A stretch of 64,000 nt of DNA from Diprion similis (Eukaryota > Arthropoda > Insecta > Hymenoptera > Diprionidae): positions 16,928,584-16,992,583 of the forward strand of contig NC_060116.1 of the NCBI RefSeq assembly GCF_021155765.1, given 5' to 3'. The notes beneath the pieces were generated by a model. That model was not told where the DNA came from and did no database searches. It saw nothing but the letters and a program-made list of their open reading frames with translations. Shown one piece after another: positions 26,701-38,308 of the stretch. Positions within the stretch are counted from its first letter, which is position 1. Every line of letters begins with the position of its first letter. The position numbers and the translations under genes are program-made.

Positions 26701-29700
26701 GTAAAGATAGAAGCTTTGTCATGGAAACGTCCATGGTGGCTCTGTGGGATGCAGATAAGCCAAGTAAAAGGCCTACGCTGGTTGTTTCGTGGCACTCAAC
26801 TAAATATTCGTACATATTAAAAGGAGCCAGATTTTTTAGATGACCATTCAGCCCTAGCGCCATGAGAAAACCAGCATGCTCAATACCAAATTCACTTTGC
26901 TGTGGTTTATTGTAAACTATCCAAGTGGAGTCAATGTTCGACGCATTGGGGTGAATCCGGAGTCCTGCTGCTACTCCGTTGTGGAAAAGTGGCCACAAAT
27001 TCATATTTGGTGGTACGTCTATGTGCGCTAGCTCAATTGTTGTACCTCGCGGCGGAGCCTTACCTAATCAGAATGTAGTTTAACGTACAGTTAATTAACC
27101 AGATGTCATACATACGTATTTTCAAGTACATTATATTAGGTTCAGAATTGCATTACAAAAATTGATATTCACCTGTAAGACAGAGACGAGGTACCGGAAG
27201 CTGTTCAGTAATGATCGGTGTTGAGGTTCTCAGCGTAAACATGCCTCTGGCAACAGGAAGCGCCATGGTTCTGGTACACAGAGCATGTAAATGCCTTTCC
27301 TGTTCTTCGATAAAATCATGATCGCTTACATCCGGGCGCTGAGCGATTGCGATTCTTACTGGCTTTGAAGAATTCAACAGCCTTCTCACTTCAGCAACCC
27401 TGTGATCTTTGCTGAACCTCAGTTTAAGAACCTGAATCATTTAGCAATGCATTCGAGTCAACTCTAAATAAACTAAACTGGTGTAATCTGCAAACTGCCA
27501 ATTCTGTCAATTAGCTTACAGTGTCATCAAACTCCATGCCGTCATCCTGCTCCGGATCTTTAACTATACAACTTTTACCCGTGTTGACATGACAGTCAAT
27601 ATTCAAAGGCAACGAATGTCTTTCTAGTGCCGCCAAATCTTGACGATCAATCAATGCGTACACGGATGTTGGCCAGTCAGATGGTGGTCTGCCCCTACAT
27701 TTGTGCATTGCTTCATGCAAAAGTAACGAAACTCCAGGTGGAAGAATTTCAAGATCTTTACAACTCATGCCTAGAATGTGGAAATGCAAAAATTTCACGA
27801 GCTCAAATGACTAATAAATTGTAAAAAGTCACTCCATATTCTACTAACCCATTTCATGATACAACAGGACCGCCTTCTCGTGTGCAAGATAAGTGGAGCT
27901 TCGTAGTGTTTCTCTATCTTGTCTGCTAGCAAGATCTTGAGGATCGATACGACTTCCGGCTGGTACAACTAGTTTGGTAAACTGTTCAAGTTGTAAACCA
28001 GAATTTTCTTTCCCGTGTGTTATCAACGCCGTTAATTGAATTATATTCTTCGTGCGTACATTAACTTGACTCAAATAAGGAAAAGGATCTATATCTCTTC
28101 TAATCAATAAGTGACTCAAGGTTTTGAATATACTTGGTGGATTCGTCGGCATATAGTTAGGAGAAGTGATCTTCTGAAGATCTGACATACTGATTTGAGA
28201 TTGACCATTATTCAACAGACAAATGTTTGGAAAATCAATGAAATAATGATGTGAGAACGCGTTGAAATTGAGGTCAGTACTCAACTGGTGTAAAAAACGA
28301 ACCAAAAGAGGTAAACTATCTGACATAGTCAAATTTAATTTGAGATCTTCATAAACTAAATGAAGAGAGAATAAGACCAATGGGAGGTAAGGGAAAAGAA
28401 TAGCTTGCGAATTGATTTTTGCTGGGGTATTTGAAACGGTATTTCTACACCTTTGGTCATCCATCGACTTTAAGATAACTCTCAATTTGGCAAGACCAAG
28501 GGTATCAGAGATGAATTCTTGAGAATTTTTCTGGTCCGTCGACTTCATAACATAAAGCCAGTCGTCGTTTGATCCAGAATCATTAGTTTTCTGTTTCTTT
28601 GGAAGAACACTAGGGCTACTGCGACCCGTAGGTTGATCGTTGTCGCAATCGCTTTGAACAAGCGGGACTTTGTCCACGTCATATCCTAACAGCGTGAGTA
28701 TTACTACCACAAACAGATTCCATTCTTGTGTCGGTCCAAAGTCTTGAGGCCCAGGCGCATTCCGAGCGCCGTACCACTTTACCAATAATTGCATCGCCAG
28801 ATCTCGCTGCAGTACGCCGCGAAGAGTCGATAAGCATATTGTAACTGTAAAGAAATCCCGACAACTATGTCTACAAATCCATTCCTCTTTTCCTTCACGA
28901 ATATAAGAAAGCTAGTATATTCTATACCTAGAGAAGACGTGCTGGGCGCCGGCAAAGAAATTCTGAAGAATTTTCCAGTTTCGTATTCCAGAGTAACTGT
29001 GTTGGATACCGCCTCTTTAAGAGCAACTAAACTCGTGTCCAGCATTGAGTTTTCTAGCATAATAGGCAATCTTGAGGTCGTGCTGGTAACTGGACTGAGT
29101 AGATGTAAGCCTTCGTCGAATTTAGCTAATTCGTGTGACATTGGGCAATTTGGCACGATCAATGAACTTCTGCGTGGAAATGGGGAGCTACCCAGTTTTT
29201 GGGCGAAATTTGGAAGATAATAGTTGGAACTTGCCAAAGGTGACAAAACTCCAGCAATATGAACTTTGCCTATGCAAGTCACTCCAGAATAAAGTGAAAC
29301 TCCATTGGACAAATCGATTGTCAGAATCATGTGAAGTTTCTGAAAAATCGGAGAAAGAAAAAAAAATCATATCGAATATTAATTTGTGCTGACATGAAAA
29401 AAAATAAGAAATTGTTCTAAATTAATCATATTTATTCATCTTACCGGCAAACTGACAGCATCTTTTGCAACTATACTAGTCACCATTCCGAAAATGATTT
29501 GTTGCTGCTTGTTTGATTTCTCGAGTCGTACCAAAAACAGTTGGGATCTGTTCGGTACTAAATATCCCAAATAACTTTGACCAACAAGATCCGATGTCAA
29601 TAAAACCTTCGAGGCAGGTCCAGATATGATATCCCTTAAATTAAAGCAGAATAAGATTTGCTTGTTACGCTTCTCTTAATATCATAATCGCTTAACACAT

Positions 29701-32205
29701 AATTTTTTTAGGGTGAATACGTCTGCTGCTAAATTCTAAACTAAGGCCAAAGCAAAGTTAAAACAGAAACTCACTTCTGATTGAAGGTCCAAAGGAACTG
29801 CAAGCACAGGTATGACCTAGATAGGATATCAGGGAAAATAGGAGGATTGGTTGGACAAAAGCAGGGGATTCGATGCTGGTACAAAATCTTCAACACTAAT
29901 ACTCACTTCGACACTCCAACATTTTCTGTCCATACATGATCCAGGCAAAGTTCAGGATACAGAGGCCTACTTGGGCTAGCCATGGCATCTTGAAGATGCA
30001 AGCTATTGCAAGGACTACTCGGGCTATTTGGCGACTGCCCCAAAATCGTTGCCATCACTGTATGATGTAGTCTAGTTTGATGAGCTATAGAGCTGCTGGG
30101 GCCTCCCAGTAACGGAGAGAAAGTCGTGGGAGATTCAGATCTCGAAATAGCAGCCATCGGACTCTGAGATCTTGAATGTTGCTGCTGCGAAGGCGATGCC
30201 CCGCTAGCAGAGCCTGTCGTATATGACGTAGCACGAGATGCAAAGGGGCTTGTTGCTACTACTCCGCCACCTCCCAAACTGATACCCATACCAATGCCGC
30301 TCGATTGCAAGTTGGGAATACCTGTTTAGGGTCGATAAGACAAAAAATTAATATAATTTCAAAGATGATATTAAAGTTTTAGATATTTCATATAAACCAA
30401 TTAACTCACCAAAAATACTGACGTGAGCCTTGCTAGTAGAGCTTCTGTTAGTGGAAAGATTGCTTCCGATATTAAGAGGTGAGGCAGTGGCAGAGTGATT
30501 TAAAATAATGCTAGTTGTAGTGTCATTGCCACAAACAACATGGCACTCGTCAGCTGAAGCCTTACGGATTTTATAAACTGAATGTAGGCCAGTACGGGTA
30601 TCGTAGACAACAGCTAGCGATGGTTCAGAACTTGTAAACACTATTTTCTGGTGCGAATCGCACACATACGAGAGACTTCCTGCAAAAATAAGAATGTAAT
30701 TTAGAATCACAACAGTAAGTATATACTGATACTAGCTACAAAGTTGGAGTTAGTAACATTGACGTGACAAAACATTGGGAAAAATCACTCCGTTGCAATT
30801 TTAGAATGACTCTGAAATAATTGAATTTTCGAAATATAATAATGATTTGCTTGACGGCTTAATGAATTAGCGACAATCCTAAAATTAAGAAATATCACCA
30901 CATTTCCCAAACTGCGTTGTTTGAATAACGTTACTAACTTCAGGTTCACTATCAGTTTCATATTTATTTATTATTCACCATGCTTCAGCAGCAGAGGACA
31001 AATTTCATCCAACGGATGCTTGAGAGAAAACGCTGTGGGTAGTTGGTTTTCACTTTGCGCCACCAGTTTGCTTGCTTCCAAAGAGGCATACCTGAGTAAA
31101 TGTAACAGCATGTACCGTTGTTGACTTAATTCGTAAAGCTGCGAGTATAATTACCTCGACACTGTGGTAGGAGCTGGGGATTTTTCCAGCAAAATTCCAT
31201 ACTTCGTAGCCCAAACTGATGATACCTAAATCAGTTGATGAAATGGATATATTTTATATTTTTACATGTTGAATTTTCTTCTAAACAGATTGAAGATTGT
31301 CTATACCCACTTGAAATTGTAAGCTTGATACATAATCTTCTCCAGTTTCAGTGAAAACCTTCAAGTTATATGAATCCAGGAGACAAATGCATTCGATGGG
31401 ACTCCCACTAGGCTCGTTAAAGTCGGCTTGATTATGTTTAACATTTTCTGGTGTAGTCGAGTGAAACACACACCAGAGAGCATGCTTTATATCACTGTCA
31501 CACGAGTATGAGGTTTGAAGCGACCTCGTAGAGCCGCTACCTTTAGAGTGAACAGCAATTTTACCCGACCAATACAATTCCTCTTCACCGTAAGTTTCGT
31601 TTTCTCTAACAGACCAGAATTCTTGCTGTAATTGAATGTTTTGTAATTGTATCAAATGAGACCGAATAATTTTAGCTCTGTTTCCCAATTGATTCAAAGA
31701 TACTCAACAGCTTACAGGCGTTTTTTCTGTTATATTCACTTGACTGAGCCTCTGTAAAATGAAACTCTCTCCTGGCGCAGTTTGATTGTTTGCCGATTGC
31801 TGGGCAACGACAGAACCAGGATGCCGCAAGATCGTCTGACGTCCTCCTGGGACATATTCCTTGTAACAAGATAATGAATTTATCAATTATGAATTGGAAT
31901 TAGTTAGCAAGTACAATAAAATACTCAGCCGTAAATCGTCGTGAACGAATTCTCGCGATACGGAATTTTCTACGAACATGACAGAAAGTATGATCGTAAA
32001 ATATTTGTAAATGCACAAACAATTCTTTGAATAATTTTTAAGTAAGATCGATGAAGGTACAGAATGCATCTGAAACGTATTATAACTCACATCACATTTG
32101 AAGTTTTTGCAATAGACGACCGGCGAAGATAACATAACCTAACATAACATAACCTAAAAGAAACAAACAGAGTAAACTTACCAGCGGATCGGAAGCGGCG
32201 ATCAT
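23729..32205 (-). CDS. shtd: Anaphase-promoting complex subunit 1 (APC1, shattered), complete, 21 coding exons
   Basis: Largest scaffold subunit of the APC/C ubiquitin ligase, which degrades cyclins and securin. Exons in transcript order: 32205-32182, 31859-31716, 31625-31311, 31225-31155, 31091-30979, 30679-30410, 30321-29907, 29634-29445, 29339-28928, 28844-27849, 27770-27520, 27431-27173, 27063-26560, 26483-26279, 26222-25902, 25803-25575, 25489-25284, 25163-24824, 24741-24120, 24039-23911, 23826-23729. All phases close, giving 2037 aa (human 1944). The N-terminus MIAASDPLEYVPGGRQ matches human APC1 from its MIAARD. The first ~500 residues form the WD40 region, with a Ser/Pro-rich insert at about 315-440 (several SP sites) matching the regulatory 300-loop. 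The proteasome/cyclosome repeats lie at about 1170-1640 (HNGVAAGL, GFLMALGLNGH, YSLAAGLALG, IIAGACLALG, HMALGLLFLGGGRY). Translation start and divergent promoter are shared with PBDC1. Very secure. Confidence 0.97.
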
Positions 32206-32622
32206 TTTCTCCCCGATTTCATCCAGATTTGCTAAGTTTTTTTATTATTTTATCGTAAACACTAGTAGCTGTCACAAAATTTATTTTTAGCACGTTATCA
32301 GTACGCGTTAGGGAGATGAATAATAATAATCAGTTTACTCTGACGATGGTTTAGAAGAGGATAAGTTTTTGAACTGTCAGTTCATGCAAAGTGTCAGGTC
32401 TCGAACTCGAGCATCGCGTGATATTTTCTTTCGTAGAGAACCACTGTCATAAAATTGATGAATAAAACTCAATCAATCTTTTCTGTACAAGTGTATAAAT
32501 ATTTGAAAAGCGGTGTCAGTTGAATTACACAAATTTTATCCATTCGAAGCAAGCAACACTCACGCACTTGACTCTCGACGTATATGCGATTTAATTATAA
32601 TAACAATAACATTCGCGCAAAC
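32206..32622. promoter_or_regulatory. Shared divergent promoter interval, shtd / PBDC1
   Basis: The 417 bp between the shtd ATG (minus, 32205) and the PBDC1 ATG (plus, 32623) must hold both 5' UTRs and both core promoters. No TATA box stands out at a convincing distance. The head-to-head layout itself is the evidence. Co-regulation is an inference. Confidence 0.6.
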
Positions 32623-33562
32623 ATGGCACATGTGGGTGATGTGGTGAGTAAAATAATCACGCTTAGATACGTTCGGTCGAAATTTATCGTCAGATTACAA
32701 CGAAAATGTAGTCTGTTTTTAATTTCCCTCAAGAAACATTATTCTGCAAGTCTTTGAAATGACTTACAATACCAAAAACCTATTTCACAAAAACATAACC
32801 TATATTCATATCTCTGATATTCTCACCGTTTTATTCACCCATTTTAAAGAAACACTACTCATCAATAACTTACTCCACAATACAGACAGCTGATCAATTG
32901 ATAGCCGGAAGCAGCGTTCTTTCCAGGCCTGCCGAAGAGTTTGACAATGACGTAAGCCAACAATAATTCATTTGCACACTCCAATCACTAGAATCCTCCA
33001 AAGTGTGCTATGTTTCTCAGATTTTCTAAGCTGACAAATTTTAATCTGTCCAAAAATTATTCCAGCCATCAGTGGAGGCAATGTGGGCAATCAAGGCATT
33101 TGAGCACGCAGAGATATACTTTAACGTTGGTAACAGAATTTTTCCACCCAAAATATTCTACGCGCTTTTTCCTCCAGCTTGTAAACACTGTTTCATTTCC
33201 AGATACTGTGCTCTGTGGATCCTAAGCTCCTAAGACTGACGCCGCACGACGATTTGATTTACAAATCATTTAGAGAATCGTTTCCAGACTTCAAAGTCGA
33301 CAAGATAGACGAGGACGAGCTCAAGTCGCCGGAAGGAAAAGCAAAGTGGAGGCCATTTTGCGAACAGTTCAAAGATGTCGTAGAAGACTACAGTTTCGGT
33401 ACCCTAGTAAGGGCAGATTGTGATGGAGAATATTCTGAACAAAACAGCATACTGACATCCAGAATCCAATTCTATGCTATTGAGTTGGCAAGAAACAGAG
33501 AAGGTCTGAATGACAATATCAGAGGGAAGTACAAACCCAGAAGAACGGCCCCTAAGTCGTAA
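32623..33562 (+). CDS. Pbdc1: PBDC1 (polysaccharide biosynthesis domain-containing protein 1), complete, 4 exons
   Basis: Exons 32623-32643, 32886-32951, 33066-33125 and 33203-33562 join in phase 0 throughout, giving 168 aa. The family is small, conserved in eukaryotes and poorly understood. Family landmarks are AMWAIKAFEHAEIYFN, CSVDPKLLRLTPHDD, KWRPFCEQFKDVVEDYSFGTL and RIQFYAIELARNREG. All correspond in order to human PBDC1, which also carries a long low-complexity acidic/lysine-rich tail that is absent here; this protein stops after RTAPKS. The third donor is a weak GTTGGT, but it is the only phase-compatible site that restores the conserved YFN-ILCSVDP junction. The gene is divergent from shtd and convergent with Ddx56 (281 bp between stop codons). 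No precise molecular role is claimed. Confidence 0.93.
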
Positions 33563-33687
33563 TATTCCAATACTTTCGCTTCGCAAACTCGAGGTTGGCT
33601 GATTTATTTCTACAATTATGCATTTAGCAAATCTCATTATTTACTTAATATTTGCAAAGCTATTAATTTTACAATCCGCTAATATGT

Positions 33688-33693
33688 AATAAA
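33688..33693 (+). terminator. Candidate poly(A) signal of Pbdc1
   Basis: AATAAA lies 126 nt after the Pbdc1 stop, inside the 281-bp interval shared with the convergent Ddx56 3' end. Confidence 0.55.
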
Positions 33694-33843
33694 TGTTGAG
33701 AAAACATTTACAGCAAAACAAAAGGATCACTCAATTTTCTCTGATCGACTCCGTTTTTGTATTTAAAAATATAATAATCAGGTAGTATTATTATAGTCTT
33801 ATATTCTTAACAGTTCGTAACTTTTTCACTGTGTTCCGTTATT

Positions 33844-36163
33844 TCACTTTTTTCGCGGTATGCTGAGACTGATCAATGGATTCGAAGCTCTGGCTAAGTG
33901 TTTTGATTTGCTGGCGCTCGACCCAGTTGCTGCAGCATCCCTGTCAAATTTTCGCTTCCTTTTTCCTATTCCTGCTATCCTCCTCAGAGTCTGGGGCACT
34001 ATGTACTCGGGAACATCTTTCAAATGGGGCTGCTGCCTCACAGTGTGCAGGGCCTTGTCTTGCCGCAGGGATTTTAGGTCTTTTGGATTTTCTTCAAAGT
34101 ACCCCTTTAATTTTTCACAGTTCAGTACTTCCTGCTTAATTTCCTTTAGACGAGCTTCGCGCACTGCAATTCTGGTCACCGCTTTCCAGGCATCCTTTGC
34201 TCGATACCTTGAAATTGGATTATAACATTTTTCATTGACGGCTTTCTTGTAATCACTCACTCGATTCAATTGACTACTGTTTACGTCTGCAGAAAAATTT
34301 AACTGCACAATATATACCTGAAACCTTCGACTTCCTCTAGTTTGAACTGATAAGTTTTGAATATATTTTCCCGGTTATAACCTTCCTTCAACTGCGTGTC
34401 GACTTCATCGAGCAAAGATCGTTCTCGCAGAGCTACAAAGCTAAGCGCCGTGCCCTGATTTTTACCTCTTGCTGTTCGTCCTGCTCTATGAATATAAGAA
34501 GTCACATCCAATGGAAAATCAAAATTTATCACGTTGGACACGAACTGAAAATCGATTCCTCGTGCTACACCGGACTCGTTGTCTTTTCTGCGTTTAGATT
34601 TTTTATCTTTGACCATAAGCGGCTGAAACATTGTAAAAATTGTACGGTAATTTGAATGCAAAAGTCTATACGGCAGATAAGACGAGAAATTATGTTCACC
34701 TCTTCTAAGGCCTTTTCATCTGAGGCTATAATAATATCATAAGTCCCACTATTGAAATACGTTACTGCCCTGCATCTTGCACTGGCAGGCAACTCAGAGT
34801 TTAGAACGCACGTAGGGACCCCAAATTGCTCCAAAAATAACTTCAACTTGTAACACCGATCCACTGTATTTACAAATATGATTGTTTTTCCCCTGAAGAG
34901 AAAAAGTATCAAATATGACTTGGCGATTATCATTGTATCGCGTTGAAAGTTTTTCTAATAAGTATTTACAATGGCTTGTTCCAATTTTTCTTAGATAAAA
35001 TATTACCTGACTAAATGCAGTTTCAGCAAAGCATACAATATAGCTGCTTTATCATTCTCTTCAGCAGCCAGAGTATAATGTGCCAATTGTGAGGGTGGCG
35101 CTAAGGGTGGCTCCTCTAATTTTAATATTGCCGGATTATGTAGAACTAATTTTTTTAATGACAGTACATCCTCGGAGAGTGTGGCCGAAGCTAGAACAGC
35201 TTGGTAGACGGTAGGCAAGTAAGTTAGTACAGATTTAACATCGTCTTCGTATCCAAATGAAAACACCTTGAAAACCAAATACATCCTATTATTAATCCTA
35301 ATCCAAACTAGCCTCGATTAACTTCTAATTATGGAATGAATATAAAAAATGGTGTAATCCAAGTACCAAATCAGCTTCATCAATGACAAGAGTCTCCATA
35401 GTTTTCTTGACATTGAGATTATTAGCCTTGAGATGTTGCAAAAGTCTGCCAGGCGTGGCGATGACGATATCAGGTTTTTCTGCGAGTAAAGGTTTTTGTG
35501 CATTAAGTTCAAGCGGGGAACTAATGTCAACAGATTTCACTTCCCTTGAGCACTTGATCGTCAAATCGGATACCACTTGATGAATTTGTTTGCAAAGTTC
35601 TTTACTAGGCGCTAGGATCAACGCTTTAATTTCCTGTCTGATCGGCGTCTGTTTACCAGACAAGATCTTCTGTATTATTGGTATTGCAAATGCTGCAGTT
35701 TTACCAGAGCCAGTTCTCGCTCTCACCAACACATCCTTCCCATCCAATAAAAGCGGTATCGTCTTCTCCTGAATTAAAGTTGGTTCAAGCCAACCAAGTT
35801 TTGCTACTGCCTGCAGAAGCAATAATAGCGATATAATAAATTCATCGAAATTGCCTTTATCCGATGATGAAGCATAACCTCAAAAATTGTTGAACTTGTG
35901 AGTGAAACGACAGTAGGTTTTCAATTAGTAAGATACTTTGATACGAGTTACTTATGGGCCGAAACCATTCAGGAAATTTAAACTAAATGAACCATGCTTT
36001 GACGAGGTGAGCAGATAGCCCACATAAGACACGAAGGTTATTCCGCGGTATTTACCTTGAGTATTCGATCGTCCAATTCCATCTCGTGGAAGTTTTTAGG
36101 CTTTTCCTCTTCCTCTTCCTCTTCCTCCTCCTCGTCTGTTGCAATTCTTTTATCCGCACTCAT
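33844..36163 (-). CDS. Ddx56: ATP-dependent DEAD-box RNA helicase DDX56 (yeast Dbp9 family), complete, 6 exons
   Basis: Nucleolar RNA helicase family needed for large ribosomal subunit assembly. Exons: 36163-36056, 35810-35367, 35266-35007, 34892-34700, 34622-34318, 34207-33844. Phases close, giving 557 aa (human 547). The first exon carries a run of ten glutamates at residues 11-20. Helicase motifs in order: Q-motif region ([10 protein letters not shown]), motif [20 protein letters not shown], motif II DEAD in VIDEADL, motif III SAT in ASATLSED, then IIFVNTV, VARGID and motif [10 protein letters not shown]. The C-terminus ([40 protein letters not shown]) is the DDX56-specific extension, with a basic KRKRKF patch. 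The start codon lies 179 bp from that of Plpp5. The motif set and collinearity make the assignment secure. Confidence 0.96.
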
Positions 36164-36342
36164 TTCGGAAAATTATAAGTCACGTCGTTGAATTTGAGAC
36201 TTGTACAACAGCACACGTGCATTTGCGATGTATAGGCATAAGCAGACATAAGATACGCTCGCGTGTTCGATTTTATTCGATGTCTAGAGACCTGTTTAGA
36301 CACTTCGAGGTTCGACTGCTGTCTCTGCGTGTTTTTGGCAAT
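36164..36342. promoter_or_regulatory. Compact divergent promoter, Ddx56 / Plpp5
   Basis: Only 179 bp separate the two start codons, so both transcription starts and 5' UTRs must lie in or overlap this segment. This is a bidirectional promoter by geometry; no specific factor site is claimed. Confidence 0.65.
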
Positions 36343-37947
36343 ATGGCCGCGGAACGTAGACGTTGGACCTGTGAGTAGTGTTGTTTCGTGGAAAAGGAAA
36401 TGCCTCCGTTTCGCGGCCTCGAGGTTTCAGGTGGCTTGTTATTAGACATCCTGCTACGAGGATTCCTGGCTCTGCTGTTCATGTAAATAATTGTTTCATC
36501 CAGTTCATTCATTCGAATTTAACTCTGCACTTCAGATCGTCTGCTAACATCGATGATCGATGGTCTGCTAATTTCCACAGCTGTCACATACGGCGCGAGT
36601 TTTTGACACTTCGTTCAATCCGTAATCCGCATCGTAAAGTTTGAGAATCACGTAATTGCACCGCTCTGTTACAATATATCCAATCTTTCGGTATAAAATC
36701 AATCAGTATAAATTCCGAGAGTAGAAAAAAAACCAAGCAATTATAGGATCAGCTGAGTGTTTTTAGAGCAGGAAAATAATATACAATTTCCGATGTAATA
36801 TGTAATTTTAAAACAAGATAAAAACACTTGAAGAAAGAGAAAAACGCTTGCAGGGAACTAGAGAGGGCCGAACCATTCACAAGGAAAATCCACATCGATG
36901 AATTGTGGCTTTATAAAAATCCTAGGACAGATTCATATGTGCCGACCACTGTACTATGGGTAAAGTAAAAATGAATTTTTAATTGAAAATAAAGCATTCC
37001 GTGATTATATCTATGGTAACAAACTGATAAATATCAATTCTTACATTTCAGCCGCTGGTATTTGTCTTTCCGATAATTGTGATATGCTTTACATTCCTCG
37101 TAACAAGAGACAAAACGGATTTTTGTCAAGCTACATTGTCAGTGACATTGGCTCTGGGCTTGAACGGCGTTATTACTGATGTGATAAAACTAATTGTGGG
37201 TGAGTGAACTGTTTCAGAACCTAAATGTAAAATTTGAGAAGAAAACTAGTTTCACGATTTTTCCTTCGCAGGTCGACCAAGACCCGATTACTACTGGCGA
37301 TGTTTTCCTGACGGTGCGCTGAACACTGAATTTGAATGTAACGGAGACCCGGCTTTGGTCAGAGATGGCAAGAAATCATTCCCCAGTGGACATTCCTCGT
37401 GTAAAATTTACGATTTGTTGATTTAGAAAACTTATAAAGAGAACTGTGAATAATGTTGCTACGTTTTTAAAAATGAAAAAATGTTCCTACCTTATACTAA
37501 TCGAATGTTTTTTGGATATTTTAGTTGCGTTCGCGAGTCTCGGATTTATATCTCTCTACCTTGCCGGTAAACTCCATACATTCACACTTGCAGGAAAAGG
37601 GCAGGCTTGGAAATTATGCATTTTTTTGATACCGTTAGGCGTTGCTTTGAGCATAGCGCTTAGTCGGACTTGTGACTACCATCATCATTGGCAGGGTAAG
37701 TCTGAGTGATTTCAATGAAGATTTGACAAATACCACGGAGATGACTGTTATAATATTGATTCGTGTCACTGTTTCAGATGTAACGGTCGGTTCGACTCTA
37801 GGCATTTCACTGACATACTTGTGCTACAGACATTACTATCCTCCATTGGATTCGCCAGTTTGTCACAAGCCCTATAGTGCGCTAATATCGCAAATTGAGA
37901 TCGACAGTATAAAAGGAAGTAAAGGAGAGCAAGTCAAGTGGATTTGA
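36343..37947 (+). CDS. Plpp5: Phospholipid phosphatase 5-like (PAP2 superfamily membrane phosphatase), complete, 7 exons
   Basis: Exons 36343-36370, 36431-36482, 36854-36959, 37052-37199, 37272-37400, 37525-37695 and 37778-37947 give 267 aa with closed phases (human PLPP5 is 264 aa). The family dephosphorylates lipid phosphates such as phosphatidic acid or diacylglycerol pyrophosphate at membranes. All three catalytic motifs are present: C1 KX6RP as KLIVGRPRP (about residue 108), C2 PSGH in FPSGHSS (about 150) and C3 SRX5H as SRTCDYHHH (about 201), followed by WQD. The N-terminal hydrophobic segment ([11 protein letters not shown]) and [10 protein letters not shown] match the PLPP4/5 group rather than wunen-type PLPP1-3 enzymes. 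Several hydrophobic helices are visible. The gene is divergent from Ddx56 and convergent with the FAHD1-like gene (361 bp between stop codons). Substrate choice is inferred from the family. Confidence 0.94.
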
Positions 37948-38251
37948 AGAAAGCTTCTGTCCATTATCTCCGAAGAGTTTGTTACTAATTCGATATGTAT
38001 CACTTTTCCATTGATACTGGGTTTTCAATTATCGAAGTTAATGCATTACAATAATGCAGTTAAAACTACAACAGAAAAAAAAAATTACCATTCCACTGTA
38101 CATAAAAATGAAGTTGACGATCAATGTTAACTGCCAAGTACTTAATATATGTCTACTAATTTAAACGGTCAATTTTTTAAATATTTCCCACATCCTCATA
38201 ATGCTACTCTTTAAAAATTTCTGCAATATACTAGAAAAATATAAGAGAGCA

Positions 38252-38257
38252 TTTATT
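38252..38257 (-). terminator. Candidate poly(A) signal of the FAHD1-like gene
   Basis: TTTATT on the plus strand (AATAAA on the minus strand) lies about 52 nt past the stop codon. Confidence 0.45.
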
Positions 38258-38308
38258 TTCTAACATTGTGAAATTGAGAAATGCGACGATGAGATTTGTA
38301 ACACTTGA

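Noticed and set aside
31698-31715. Very short (38-nt) intron in shtd joining the exon ending at 31716 to an AG near 31678
   Set aside because: Too short for splicing; the acceptor at 31626 gives a 90-nt intron and restores the conserved QEFWSVREN junction.
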